A DNA stretch of 64,000 nt, from NCBI RefSeq assembly GCF_003732265.1, contig NZ_MOBK01000011.1, positions 248,001 to 312,000 of the forward strand, in the 5' to 3' direction. Below, piece after piece: positions 1 through 8,991 of the stretch. Both the position numbers and the translations under genes were made by a program. The first letter of the stretch is position 1. The number at the start of each line of letters is the position of its first letter. Below the pieces are notes generated by a model. That model saw only the letters and a program-made list of their open reading frames with translations. It had not been told where the DNA came from and ran no database searches. This DNA is from Pseudomonas brassicacearum (GTDB lineage Bacteria > Pseudomonadota > Gammaproteobacteria > Pseudomonadales > Pseudomonadaceae).

Positions 1-2
1 TG

Positions 3-110
3 GCCCTGTCCTTCCGGCATCACCACGCGACTGCCCCCGAATTGTCACCGACAACGCTGCGTCAACCTCCGTCTGGCCGAGCATTCCCGCGCGATTCAGC
101 CAACGCTTGA
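3..110 (+). CDS. Possible 3' end of an upstream gene (partial)
   Basis: Reading frame 3 is open from the window edge to a TGA at 108-110, and its stop lies just before the AAAGGAG ribosome site of the next gene. This is the arrangement expected for an upstream member of the same polysaccharide operon. The 35 visible residues are Pro/Arg-rich and match no family I recognise. Frames 1 and 2 are also open here, so the frame choice rests only on where the stop falls. Confidence 0.3.
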   Translation, partial: ALSFRHHHATAPELSPTTLRQPPSGRAFPRDSANA

Positions 111-125
111 AAAGGAGAAACACCC

Positions 126-1079
126 GTGTCTGACCAAGCCCCGTCCTTACCGCATTCAGTGTGTGTCGTGATCCCGATGTACAACGGCGCCGACAGCATT
201 GAGCAAACACTGGCGTCCCTGGCCGGGCAAACCCGACTGCCCGACCACGTCATCGTCGTCGACGATGGTTCCTCCGATGACGGGCCACAACGGGTCAAAG
301 CCTTCGCGGCGCCGTTTCGCCTGACGCTGTTGCACCAGGCCAACGCGGGCCAGGCCAGCGCCCGCAACCACGGTCTGCGGCACTCTGAAGAGACCTTTGT
401 GGCGTTTCTCGACGCCGATGACCAATTTCGTCCGCAAAAGCTGGAGCTGCAACTGGCCCTGTACGACGAACTCAGTCGTCAAGGCCGACCGGTGGGGCTG
501 ATCGATTGCTACACGCAGGTCAACTACAGCGACGGCCGGCGGCAAATGGACGATCTGCGCAAGAACGGCCGGCATTTCTACGATTTCATCCATGCCAACG
601 TCCTCAATGGCGTATCCACCGCGCTGGTCAGGCGCGACGTGATCCTGCAATACGGCGGCTTCGACGCCAGCCTGCGTTACTCCGAAGACCGCTTCATGTG
701 GACCCGGATCGCCGAACACTGGGAGATCCACACGGTGCCGCAGGTGCTGCTGGAGCGCACGGTCAATGGCAACAACATGACCGCGCAACCGAAGAAGTAC
801 TACCCGAACAAGATCAAGTTCATCGAGGTCTACCTCGCCCGTTACGGCGCGCAGCTCAGCAAGCAGCAACGGATCGATTTCGTGCTGGGCAACCACACCG
901 ACTTTCTCAATGCGTTTTCCCGCAAAGGCGAGTATGCCGACGTGATCGGCGTCTACCGGCGAATGCTGGACTACTCCTGGCAAACGCTGTTCTTCGCCAA
1001 CGGCAAACCGACCTTGCGCTACCTCAATGCCTGCGCCCGCTCATGGCGCAAGGCAACGGCGTCAACCACCGCTCATTGA
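126..1079 (+). CDS. Family 2 glycosyltransferase
   Basis: This 317-residue cytoplasmic glycosyltransferase probably adds a sugar from a nucleotide-sugar donor to a lipid-linked polysaccharide repeat unit. The GT-A fold is visible in order: VVIPMYNGADSIEQTL near residue 15, VIVVDDGSSDDG near 40, and the metal-binding FLDADD near 97. The GTG start at 126 is chosen because AAAAGGAG lies 8-10 bases upstream. The gene is followed after 13 bases by a flippase and then galE, so it belongs to an exopolysaccharide operon. The acceptor and donor sugars cannot be read from the sequence. The C-terminal 100 residues are helical and not distinctive. Confidence 0.9.
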   Translation: MSDQAPSLPHSVCVVIPMYNGADSIEQTLASLAGQTRLPDHVIVVDDGSSDDGPQRVKAFAAPFRLTLLHQANAGQASARNHGLRHSEETFVAFLDADDQFRPQKLELQLALYDELSRQGRPVGLIDCYTQVNYSDGRRQMDDLRKNGRHFYDFIHANVLNGVSTALVRRDVILQYGGFDASLRYSEDRFMWTRIAEHWEIHTVPQVLLERTVNGNNMTAQPKKYYPNKIKFIEVYLARYGAQLSKQQRIDFVLGNHTDFLNAFSRKGEYADVIGVYRRMLDYSWQTLFFANGKPTLRYLNACARSWRKATASTTAH

Positions 1080-1092
1080 ACCGGTATCCGCC

Positions 1093-2511
1093 ATGGCCAA
1101 TCATCGTCTGGTGACATTGATCTGGATCTTCACCGAGAAATTCGGCCTGATTTTCCTGTCGATGATTACCTTTGTCGTGTACGCCCGGCTGCTGTCGCCC
1201 GCAGAGTTGGGTGTGGGCACGGTGATCATTGCCATCGTCGAGTTGATCGGCCTGGTGTATTCATCGGTACTGGAAGATCCGCTGGTACGACTCGAGCGGC
1301 TGGAGGACAAACACATCTCCACGGCCTTCTGGGCGGCGGTACTCGTCAGCCTGGTGTCCATCGTCGTCATCTCGGGTGCGGCAGTTCTGTATACGCCCGA
1401 CCCGGTGCTGCAATGGATGACGGCGGTGGCCTCGGTGAAAATCCTGTTCACCATGATGGCGCGGGTCTATGTGGCGCAGATGCGCCGTAGCGGCGACTTC
1501 AAGACGCTGGCGTCGCGCACGCTGCTGGGCAAAGTGTGTGGTGGCGTCGGCGGCGTCGCTGTCGCGCTGTGGGGATTGGGGGCCTGGGCGGTCATTGCCC
1601 AGGCGCTGATCATGGAGTTCGTGTCCATCATCGTATTGATGCGCGCAGACTCGCGACGCATTGCCTTTTATATTGACGGCCCGTTCTTGCGCGAACTGTT
1701 GAAGGCCGGTGCGCCGGTAGCCGTCAACGCGCTGAGTTCGCAAACGCTGCAGCGCGGGGTCAACGTGGTTCTGGGCATGACGGCCGGCGCCAACGCGGTC
1801 GGCATGTTCAACATGGCGATGCGCATCATCGAGCTGCCACGCACGGCGATTTACAACGGCCTGCTGAGCTATGCGCTGCCGGTGTTCGCCCGGCGCAGCG
1901 CAGACCCGTCACGGTTGCGCGCGATCATCAGCGATTCCACCGCCGTCAGCGGCTTCCTGCTGACGCCCTTGTTCATCGGCATCGCACTCACGGCGCACGA
2001 CGTGATCCTGTTGATCTTCGGCGCCAAATGGACCGAGGCCATTCCCCTGCTGCAAGTGCTGGCGTGCACGGCAGCCATCGGCAACATCGCCATGTACGCC
2101 ACCACCGCACTGGTCGCGGTCAATCGCAGCCACCTGACCATCAAGGCCGAAGTGGCAACCACGGTACTGGCGCTGGCGCTGGTCTATGGCTTCGGCAGTC
2201 TCTACGGCGGCATGGCCGCCGCCCTGGCTCTGCTGGCCCGGATGGTAATCATCACGCCGTTGCAGATCCGCGGTTTGAACAGCGCAATCGGCTATGGCTG
2301 GCGGCTGTTTGTCGACACCAACTATCGCAGCGTGATTGCCTCGCTCGTCATGGCCGCGATCGTTCTCCTGGTGTCTTCCCGATCGGGTTTTGAAGGTTAC
2401 TTGCACCTGATCTGCAGCATCGTGGCAGGCGCGCTGAGCTATGCCGTGGCGTATAGCCTCATGCACCCGCGCTGGCCGCAAGAATTCAAATCGGTTTTCA
2501 CCGCTCGCTGA
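1093..2511 (+). CDS. Oligosaccharide flippase (Wzx/MOP family)
   Basis: A 472-residue inner membrane protein with about 12 hydrophobic segments, typical of the polysaccharide transporter branch of the MOP superfamily. It starts with LVTLIWIFTEKFGLIFLSMI and contains the usual early segment LLSPAELGVGTVIIAIVELI. Such proteins flip undecaprenyl-linked sugar units to the periplasm. The ATG at 1093 (MANHRLV) is preferred over an in-frame ATG at 1027 because 1027 lies deep inside the glycosyltransferase gene. The ribosome site is weak, which suggests translational coupling. It sits between a glycosyltransferase and galE in an exopolysaccharide operon. Confidence 0.88.
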   Translation: MANHRLVTLIWIFTEKFGLIFLSMITFVVYARLLSPAELGVGTVIIAIVELIGLVYSSVLEDPLVRLERLEDKHISTAFWAAVLVSLVSIVVISGAAVLYTPDPVLQWMTAVASVKILFTMMARVYVAQMRRSGDFKTLASRTLLGKVCGGVGGVAVALWGLGAWAVIAQALIMEFVSIIVLMRADSRRIAFYIDGPFLRELLKAGAPVAVNALSSQTLQRGVNVVLGMTAGANAVGMFNMAMRIIELPRTAIYNGLLSYALPVFARRSADPSRLRAIISDSTAVSGFLLTPLFIGIALTAHDVILLIFGAKWTEAIPLLQVLACTAAIGNIAMYATTALVAVNRSHLTIKAEVATTVLALALVYGFGSLYGGMAAALALLARMVIITPLQIRGLNSAIGYGWRLFVDTNYRSVIASLVMAAIVLLVSSRSGFEGYLHLICSIVAGALSYAVAYSLMHPRWPQEFKSVFTAR

Positions 2512-2540
2512 ATTCAATCCCGAAACAGGAACACCTCACC

Positions 2541-3596
2541 ATGCGCAAAACTACGCTGATCACTGGCGGGGCCGGCTACATCGGCTCCCATACCGCCCTG
2601 GCGCTCATCAACGCCGGACACCGTGTGCTGATACTCGACAACCTGTGCAACAGCTGTCGAGAGTGCATCGCGCGCCTTGAGCTGCTGACCCACACCCGGG
2701 TCGACTTCATCAATGGCGACATGGGCGATCCGATCCTGCTCGAGCAGATTTTCAGTCGATACGACATCGATGCCGTGGTGCATTTCGCGAGTCTCAAATC
2801 CGTGGAAGAAAGCGTCCGCAAGCCACTGGACTATTACGCCAACAACGTCGCCGGGACACTCAATCTGTGCCAGGCGATGCTGCGTCATGAAGTGTTCAAC
2901 CTGGTGTTCAGCTCGTCGGCCACGGTGTATGGCGACCCCACGCACATACCGATTGCCGAAGACCTCGGCACGGGCAAACCGGTCAACCCCTACGGCCGGA
3001 CCAAGCTGATGATCGAAGAGCTGCTGACCGACCTGTCCCACTCCGATTCGCGCTGGAACATCGCCTTGTTACGCTACTTCAACCCGATTGGCGCGCATGA
3101 AAGCGGGATGCTCGGCGAAGACCCCAAGGGCCGCCCCAACAACCTGTTGCCGTGCCTGACGCAGGTCGCGATTGGCCGGATGCCCGAACTCACGGTGTAC
3201 GGCAGCGACTATCCCACCGTGGACGGCACGTGCGTGCGCGACTACATCCATGTGGTCGACCTTGCCAATGGCCATCTGAAAGCGCTGCAGGTCTTGCAAG
3301 ACATGGGCGGCATTCATTGCTGGAACCTGGGCACCGGCATTGGCTACAGCGTGCTCCAGATCATCCACAGTTTCGAAGACGTGACCGGCATCACCATTCC
3401 TTACCGCATCGCTCCGCGCCGCGCCGGAGATATCGCCCAATGCTGGGCCGACCCGAGCCGGGCTGGACGGGATCTGGGCTGGAGCGCGCAACGCAATCTG
3501 GATCAGATGATGGAGGATTCCTGGCGTTGGCAGTCGTGCAATCCACAGGGCTATCAATCCTCATTCGACAAAGTGAAATTGACTGCGGTGAAGTAA
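2541..3596 (+). CDS. galE: UDP-glucose 4-epimerase
   Basis: An extended short-chain dehydrogenase of 351 residues that interconverts UDP-glucose and UDP-galactose using bound NAD+. The NAD site TGGAGYIGS is at residues 8-16. The active-site Ser lies in FSSSATVYGDP and the Tyr/Lys pair in NPYGRTKLMIEE. The substrate region RYFNPIGAH and the late motif DGTCVRDYIHVVDLA are typical of GalE. AGGA lies about nine bases before the ATG. It probably supplies UDP-galactose, or a related sugar, for the polysaccharide made by the neighbouring genes. Its length is slightly above the usual 338 because of a C-terminal extension. Confidence 0.93.
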   Translation: MRKTTLITGGAGYIGSHTALALINAGHRVLILDNLCNSCRECIARLELLTHTRVDFINGDMGDPILLEQIFSRYDIDAVVHFASLKSVEESVRKPLDYYANNVAGTLNLCQAMLRHEVFNLVFSSSATVYGDPTHIPIAEDLGTGKPVNPYGRTKLMIEELLTDLSHSDSRWNIALLRYFNPIGAHESGMLGEDPKGRPNNLLPCLTQVAIGRMPELTVYGSDYPTVDGTCVRDYIHVVDLANGHLKALQVLQDMGGIHCWNLGTGIGYSVLQIIHSFEDVTGITIPYRIAPRRAGDIAQCWADPSRAGRDLGWSAQRNLDQMMEDSWRWQSCNPQGYQSSFDKVKLTAVK

Positions 3597-3624
3597 GCAG
3601 TCGTTCCAACGGCAAGGAAAACAC

Positions 3625-5103
3625 ATGCTCAGAGACTGTCTGTGGGTACTGCTGTTGTCGGTTTCGCTGGCGTGCAGCGCCGCGCCAGCGCCTTCCCGTC
3701 CGCCCGCCGCCGGGCTGGTGCTGTGGCTGGACGCGGCCGATGCGTCGACCCTGGGTCTCGATACCCAGGACCGCATCGAGCACTGGAACGACAAGTCCGG
3801 CAAATCCAACCACGCCACGGTGGACGATGCCATTGCGTCCTCGCGTCCGCAGCGCGTGGATAGCGCCCTGAACGGTCAGGCGGTGGTGCGCTTCACCGGC
3901 GCTTCGGCGTTGCTTGGCAACACCATCCGCGCCGGCAAGGGCCCGGCAACCCTGCTGATCGTTTCCCGCCGGCTGCCCGAACAGACCCCGGCAGACCCAT
4001 GGCAACGGCTGTTCAGCTCGCGCCCCAACAGCGTCGATAACGACAATGTACTGCCGAACTTCGCCATCAGCCTGCGACAGGCAGACGCCTACGCGCCGAC
4101 CTTTTCCGTCCTCGAACTTCAAGACGTACCCATCGGCCCCTACGCGGTCGGGCGCAACGTGGTCGGCAACGCCGACAACTTCAAAGGTGATATCGCGGAA
4201 GTGCTGGTGTACGACCGCCCGTTCGCCTCTCTGGCGCAGCAACAAGAGGCGTATCAATACCTGGCGAACAAGTGGTCGATTGCCGTTCCCAGGCAGGCCG
4301 ATACCTGGACCCGGGTCGGACCGTTGGGCACGTTGCCCAAACCCGTAGACGCCAGCTTGCCTCTGTCCGATCAGGCCAATGCCGGCAACTGGATATTCGA
4401 CGGAAACCTGTCCGATGACTTCAATGGCGACGTTCTCGACCCCGTGCGCTGGCACGTCAACAATGCCCAAGGGAATGAATCCCTGGGCCGCAAACCGGCG
4501 CTGTTCAAGCCGGCCAATGCGTTCGTGGCAAACGGCAACCTGAACATCGTCTTTCGCAAGGAAACTTTGCCCCAGAAGTACGTGGACCTGGGTTACAAGG
4601 ACTATTCCTCCGCCATGGTGCGCACGGTCGACCGCGGTCTTTACGGTTACTACGAGGCACGCGCCAAACCCATGGACTCGGCAGGTTCCAGCGCCTTCTG
4701 GCTGGCCTGGACGGGCATGACTGACAACGCCACCGAAATCGACATCTTCGAAATCGGCGGCAAGACCAAAAACGCTGCCTTCGACCGGCTGTACAACATG
4801 AACGCCCACGTATGGGCCACCCCGCAAAGCACCGAACATATCGCCAACGGCAGCAACTGGGTCAGCCCCTGGCGCCTGGCGAGTACGTTTCATGTCTACG
4901 GCTTCGACTGGCAGCCCGACACCCTGCGCTGGTACGTCGACGGCGTGCTGGTCCGGGAATCGAAAAATACGAATTTCTTCTTTCCGATGCAGATCGTCTT
5001 CGACAGTGAAGCCATGTGGCAATGGTTCGGCGTGGTCGACGATGCTGACCTGCCCTCTACCTTCAGGGTCGATTACGTCAAGGTGTGGCAACGCAGTCAG
5101 TAG
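3625..5103 (+). CDS. Secreted LamG-like plus GH16 glycoside hydrolase
   Basis: A 492-residue exported enzyme. Residues 1-20 form a signal peptide (LRDCLWVLLLSVSLACSAAP); the Cys might be lipidated, but SLAC is not a standard lipobox. Residues about 30-225 form a laminin-G/concanavalin-like binding domain, with LVLWLDAADASTL and later YDRPFASLAQQQEAYQYLANKW. Residues about 260-490 form a GH16 beta-jelly roll, with catalytic motif TEIDIFEIGG near 370 carrying the ExDxxE glutamates and aspartate. Such enzymes cut beta-1,3/1,4-glucans or galactans. It follows galE by 28 bases with AAGGA upstream, so it may trim or release the polysaccharide made by this locus. Confidence 0.88.
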   Translation: MLRDCLWVLLLSVSLACSAAPAPSRPPAAGLVLWLDAADASTLGLDTQDRIEHWNDKSGKSNHATVDDAIASSRPQRVDSALNGQAVVRFTGASALLGNTIRAGKGPATLLIVSRRLPEQTPADPWQRLFSSRPNSVDNDNVLPNFAISLRQADAYAPTFSVLELQDVPIGPYAVGRNVVGNADNFKGDIAEVLVYDRPFASLAQQQEAYQYLANKWSIAVPRQADTWTRVGPLGTLPKPVDASLPLSDQANAGNWIFDGNLSDDFNGDVLDPVRWHVNNAQGNESLGRKPALFKPANAFVANGNLNIVFRKETLPQKYVDLGYKDYSSAMVRTVDRGLYGYYEARAKPMDSAGSSAFWLAWTGMTDNATEIDIFEIGGKTKNAAFDRLYNMNAHVWATPQSTEHIANGSNWVSPWRLASTFHVYGFDWQPDTLRWYVDGVLVRESKNTNFFFPMQIVFDSEAMWQWFGVVDDADLPSTFRVDYVKVWQRSQ

Positions 5104-5269
5104 CATTTCTCAATCATGGATTAATCCGTCAGGTGCATCCGGTTACCCTTGAACTTTCGTTCGAGCCGTCGGGTCGACAGAATTCCAGCCTCGTCCGCAC
5201 GCCCGATAAATCCCGCGCGCGGTGCCTCAACCGGCTCCCGGGCGGCGATTAAAAAAACAAGAATGGGGG

Positions 5270-5509
5270 ATGACGATGAATTGTCTTATCTGTGTTGGCG
5301 TGGCGGAACGCATCCAGTGCCACGGCCCATGGGAGGAAAGGGATTGCCCGGAATGCGGGCGCTATCGGGTTTCCGATGAGCTCCTTTTGACCTTGATGGA
5401 TCAGGGCCAGATCTTCGATGTCGTCAAAACCCGAAACTGGCTCGAGAGCCGACGCAAGGAAGGCGTTACCCCTTCAATTGAAGTCCATGAGGCGCTACTG
5501 CTGCTCTAG
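5270..5509 (+). CDS. Small Cys-rich hypothetical protein
   Basis: This gene encodes a product of 77-79 residues beginning MTMNCLICVGVAER. Cysteines occur as CLIC near the start and CHG...CPECGRY near residues 17-27, resembling a zinc ribbon. The rest is helical (VVKTRNWLESRRKEG). Two close ATGs (5270 and 5276) follow a G-rich ribosome site. A longer GTG start at 5222 lacks a good site. It lies between the GH16 gene and the acyltransferase gene on the same strand, so it may belong to the exopolysaccharide locus. No specific function can be assigned. Confidence 0.65.
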   Translation: MTMNCLICVGVAERIQCHGPWEERDCPECGRYRVSDELLLTLMDQGQIFDVVKTRNWLESRRKEGVTPSIEVHEALLLL

Positions 5510-5586
5510 CGTTCGCCTTGGGTCAACGTTCAATCGGCAGGGAGGTCAGTTGTCAATCAGCGCCAATCCATCTGGAGCGCATCTAC

Positions 5587-6717
5587 GTGATCAAACGCCG
5601 GCTGAACGAACTGGATTTGCTGCGCTTCCTGGCAGCGCTCGCCGTGGTGTTTTTTCACTATGCTTTTCGCGGGTATGCAAAAGGCGACATGTCTGAAATG
5701 CCCTACCCGCTGTTGGCAGAGCCTGCCAAGTACGGTTACTTGGGTGTCGAACTGTTTTTCATGATCAGCGGATTCGTCATTCTGATGACCGCATCGGGCA
5801 ATAATCTCAAAGCATTTTTCATATCCCGCGCCCTTCGTCTCTACCCTGCTTTCTGGGTGTGCTGCACCCTGACTTTTCTAGTCACGCTGGCCATCGGACA
5901 GCCGCGATACACCGCTACTGTTTATCAATACATGATCAACATGACCTTGCTCGGCGACTTTGTCGGGGTCGAGCCAATAGACGGCGTTTACTGGTCGCTG
6001 TTTGTAGAAATAAAGTTCTACCTGATGATCTCCATTCTCCTGGCCTTCAAGAAAATAGAAAAAATAGAAACCTTTCTTGTGTGCTGGTTAGTGATCTCCG
6101 CTGGCGCCGAAGTATTCGCCTTTGAAAAGATGCGCTCGGTATTAATTACTGATTACGCCGCCTATTTCATCGCGGGGGCGACGTTCTACATGGTCTGGGC
6201 CAAGGGGATCACCAAAACAAGAATGCTGCTCCTGGCGGGGGCATTGGCATTGGCCTGCTTCACCGCCATCGTATGGGCCGAGTTGCTCGAAACCAAATAT
6301 CCAACCGACTTCGATCCCCTGATCGTCTGCAGCCTGATCATCCTGTTCTTCATGACGTTCTTCCTGGTCGCCACCAACAAGACAGCCGCCATAGGAGCCT
6401 TCAACTGGACGGCATTAGGCGCGCTGACTTACCCGCTTTACCTGATACATCAAATGATCGGCTTCATGATCTTCAACATTTCCTATCCGGCGATAAACCC
6501 GCACCTGCTGCTCTGGGGCACTATCGCGTTGATGATCGGTGCCTCTCATCTCATCCACACAAAAATAGAAACCCCCATTGTCAGGCACATTAAAAAAGCC
6601 CTGTCATTCTCCTCCAAGCGTGTAGAGGCGAATAAGCTCAGGTATCTGCGGCCGGTTGAGCGTCAAGTGGATGCTCAACCGACGCGCCCACGCCCTAAAT
6701 CATCGGTGAAGCGCTGA
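5587..6717 (+). CDS. Membrane acyltransferase, family 3 (OafA/YrhL type)
   Basis: A 376-residue polytopic inner membrane protein that likely moves acyl (often acetyl) groups onto sugars. The N-terminus LNELDLLRFLAALAVVFFHY carries the family R/H signature. LGVELFFMISGFVI and ISRALRLYPAFW near residues 55-85 and YWSLFVEIKFYL near 135 are all classic acyltransferase-3 motifs. GTG at 5587 is chosen because GGAGC sits nine bases upstream and the motif begins at once; the longer frame from 5518 adds residues unlike the family. It probably decorates the exopolysaccharide. Its 3' end overlaps the convergent GH13 gene by 23 bases. Confidence 0.88.
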   Translation: MIKRRLNELDLLRFLAALAVVFFHYAFRGYAKGDMSEMPYPLLAEPAKYGYLGVELFFMISGFVILMTASGNNLKAFFISRALRLYPAFWVCCTLTFLVTLAIGQPRYTATVYQYMINMTLLGDFVGVEPIDGVYWSLFVEIKFYLMISILLAFKKIEKIETFLVCWLVISAGAEVFAFEKMRSVLITDYAAYFIAGATFYMVWAKGITKTRMLLLAGALALACFTAIVWAELLETKYPTDFDPLIVCSLIILFFMTFFLVATNKTAAIGAFNWTALGALTYPLYLIHQMIGFMIFNISYPAINPHLLLWGTIALMIGASHLIHTKIETPIVRHIKKALSFSSKRVEANKLRYLRPVERQVDAQPTRPRPKSSVKR

Positions 6718-8761
6718 CCACTCGCAGCGCCAATCCTTCGAACGCATCCAGCGTTATGGTGAACTCCCCTTCAGGCGTCAGGTCCCCTTCCACCCGCTCA
6801 TTGATGATGTCGACCACCGGCCCCGGCGCAATGTTGGGCAGGTGCAGGGTTTCAGTGATCGGCGTGGAACCGAAGTTCAGCGCAGTGATTTGCGTGCCCT
6901 TGCCGGCCGGTAATTCGTGGACCATGACCAGCAACCCCGGATGCTCGACATCCGGAATCAGGATCTGCCGACTGGCGGCAATGTCGTAAGCGCGGCGTGC
7001 GGCGAGGATTCGCTTGAGTTGCGAGACGAACGAATCCGGGTCCTTCAATTGGCTGGTCAGGCTGCCGTACAAGGTTTTCGGTCGCGGCATCTGCCCGGCG
7101 GAAGTTTCTGCATCGGGGTTGAGGTCGACCAGATCGTAGGCGCCGCGATGAATCCACCGGGTGTCGCCGTCGTGCATCAAATGCGCGACCTGCTCGGCCG
7201 GCAACGGCAGCGCACCGACCAGATCCCAGCCAGACAATGCGAACACACCGGGCTGCATGGCGTTGTACATCACCAACAGTAAATGCACCTGGCGAATCTG
7301 CTGGATGTCCGCATCGGTGATCGCGTCGAGATCACGAATCCCCAGCGCCGCCGTGATGATGCTGGCGGTGGTGCAGGACACGCCGTTGGTGACGAACTTC
7401 AGATTGTACGGTGCGTGCTCCCCGGCCAGGCGTTCGTACATCTGTTCGCGGATGTGCTCGCGCAGGATGTTGCCGGGGAAGGTCTGGCCCTGATAGAGGA
7501 AGTTGTCGTGGGCGTGCAGCGTCCAGAAATGCACCAGTTCCAGGGTCAGTTCGTCGTGGTTTTGCAAGGCGTGGATCAACGAACCGGGGTCGATGCCGAG
7601 GGTGTGCATCTGCCGCAGCATCAGGCGCAGGAACTCGGTATCGCCCATCAGCAATGCGTGCTGGTAGGCCGGTCGGGTGATGAAATCGTATGAGAGATCA
7701 GCACCGCCGTGGGACATGGCGGCGATGTCGTCGACGGTCAGGTTGAGTTCCTGAAAGCTGAAACCGCCGGCCTTGCGGATCGCCCCGGCCAACAACTGGT
7801 TGCCGGTGATCGACAGCGGATGGCTTTCTGACCAAGCGGTGCCGTCGAGTTTGCGTTCCACACCGAGAAAACCGTTGGCATCCAGACGCAGGATTTTCGC
7901 GCCCATTACGTCGATGGCGTGCAGCGCGTCGCCGATGATCATCTGTTGCGCGGCGAAGGTCGGGTCCAGCCAGTTCAGCGAGGGCTGCCCTTCCTTGAAG
8001 TAATGCAAATAGACCCAGCGGCGCGGCTTGCCGTCGACGCCCACTACAATCGGGGTCGCGCTCCAATCGGTTTCCTTCACGCCGGGCTCGAAGAAAATCA
8101 CCCGCTGCAACTGACCGACGATGTAGTGCTTGTCGCGCAGCACATCGACCTGCGCCGGGCTGAGGTTTTGCGCATCGCGGCCTTCGGCGATGTCCGGCAG
8201 CAGTGGCCAGTCTTCTTCGCGGATTTCCACCATGTGGTAAAGGCCGGGATAGTCCTCATACGCCATCTCGGCCAGGCGAAAATCCGCGCCTTTGCCGGTG
8301 TGCGACGGGATCACGTCATCGATGATCACCGCGTTGTGCGCGGCGGCCATGCGCACCAGCGCCTGCAACTGCGCCTCGGTACCCAGTTGCGGGTCGATGT
8401 CGAAGCTGATGCGGTCGAAATTGCCGTCAATCGTCGGCGTACGTTCGGTGCCCGTCAGGCCGCCGGACATTTTCAGCGGGCCATTATGGATGCCCTGAAT
8501 GCCGATTCTCGACAGCGCATGCCACAGGGTTTCATCGCCCAGGGCCTCCAGCACCGTGCCGTTTTCCCGGGTGACGATGGACGCCGGGTACGCGGTGAAC
8601 CACACCGACGCCAACGCCGAGGCATCACGCGGCCGGGTATGCGCATAGGGTTGCTGCCACAAACGGCCCTGCCCCGAATAGAGCCGGGCCCGCTGCCGGG
8701 CGGCGTACAGCATGGATTGTTCAACCAGCCAGATCACATGGTTCTTGTCCGCTGCGGTCAT
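6695..8761 (-). CDS. GH13 alpha-amylase family enzyme, trehalose-synthase-like
   Basis: A 688-residue cytoplasmic GH13 protein with no signal peptide. Visible catalytic elements are the nucleophile Asp in KILRLDANGFLG, the acid/base Glu in FSFQELNLT, and the stabilising Asp in LQNHDELTLE. The start of the barrel shows IQGIHNGPLKMSGG and VIIDDVIPSHTGKGADF. The product resembles a family of about 690 residues often labelled maltose glucosyltransferase or trehalose synthase, but the exact reaction is uncertain. The ATG at 8761 is preferred because AGGTGA lies eight bases upstream; a GTG at 8773 is also possible. It stands alone, not beside treZ/glgA. Confidence 0.8.
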   Translation of the reverse strand: MTAADKNHVIWLVEQSMLYAARQRARLYSGQGRLWQQPYAHTRPRDASALASVWFTAYPASIVTRENGTVLEALGDETLWHALSRIGIQGIHNGPLKMSGGLTGTERTPTIDGNFDRISFDIDPQLGTEAQLQALVRMAAAHNAVIIDDVIPSHTGKGADFRLAEMAYEDYPGLYHMVEIREEDWPLLPDIAEGRDAQNLSPAQVDVLRDKHYIVGQLQRVIFFEPGVKETDWSATPIVVGVDGKPRRWVYLHYFKEGQPSLNWLDPTFAAQQMIIGDALHAIDVMGAKILRLDANGFLGVERKLDGTAWSESHPLSITGNQLLAGAIRKAGGFSFQELNLTVDDIAAMSHGGADLSYDFITRPAYQHALLMGDTEFLRLMLRQMHTLGIDPGSLIHALQNHDELTLELVHFWTLHAHDNFLYQGQTFPGNILREHIREQMYERLAGEHAPYNLKFVTNGVSCTTASIITAALGIRDLDAITDADIQQIRQVHLLLVMYNAMQPGVFALSGWDLVGALPLPAEQVAHLMHDGDTRWIHRGAYDLVDLNPDAETSAGQMPRPKTLYGSLTSQLKDPDSFVSQLKRILAARRAYDIAASRQILIPDVEHPGLLVMVHELPAGKGTQITALNFGSTPITETLHLPNIAPGPVVDIINERVEGDLTPEGEFTITLDAFEGLALRVVSASPMI

Positions 8762-8773
8762 AAAAACAATCAC

Positions 8774-8991
8774 CTGTCATTGAAGTCAGTGGCGCGAAGC
8801 CCGTGTTCATGTGGCGTCGCTGGTTTTTATATGAGGCCCTGTGGCGGGATTCGTTGCATTGACCGGCGATCGCTTTCAAGTAGAAGGTATCGTCGCCGAT
8901 ACAATGAAAGCGTCATGGATACGGCGTACGGTGTCCGGCATCGAGCGTCTTATCGCTCTCACTTGCGAGCGTCCCTCGCCAAGGAAGCACA
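8774..8991. promoter_or_regulatory. Divergent intergenic region
   Basis: These 218 bases separate the GH13 gene from the gene at 8992 and must hold both promoters. I see no strong palindrome or consensus box. The stretch is less GC-rich near 8815-8830 (tggtttttatatgagg). Confidence 0.35.

Noticed and set aside
3391..5106. 571-residue minus-strand frame opposite the GH16 gene
   Set aside because: The plus strand has a signal peptide, GH16 catalytic motif and ribosome site. The minus frame has no family features and is a high-GC shadow.
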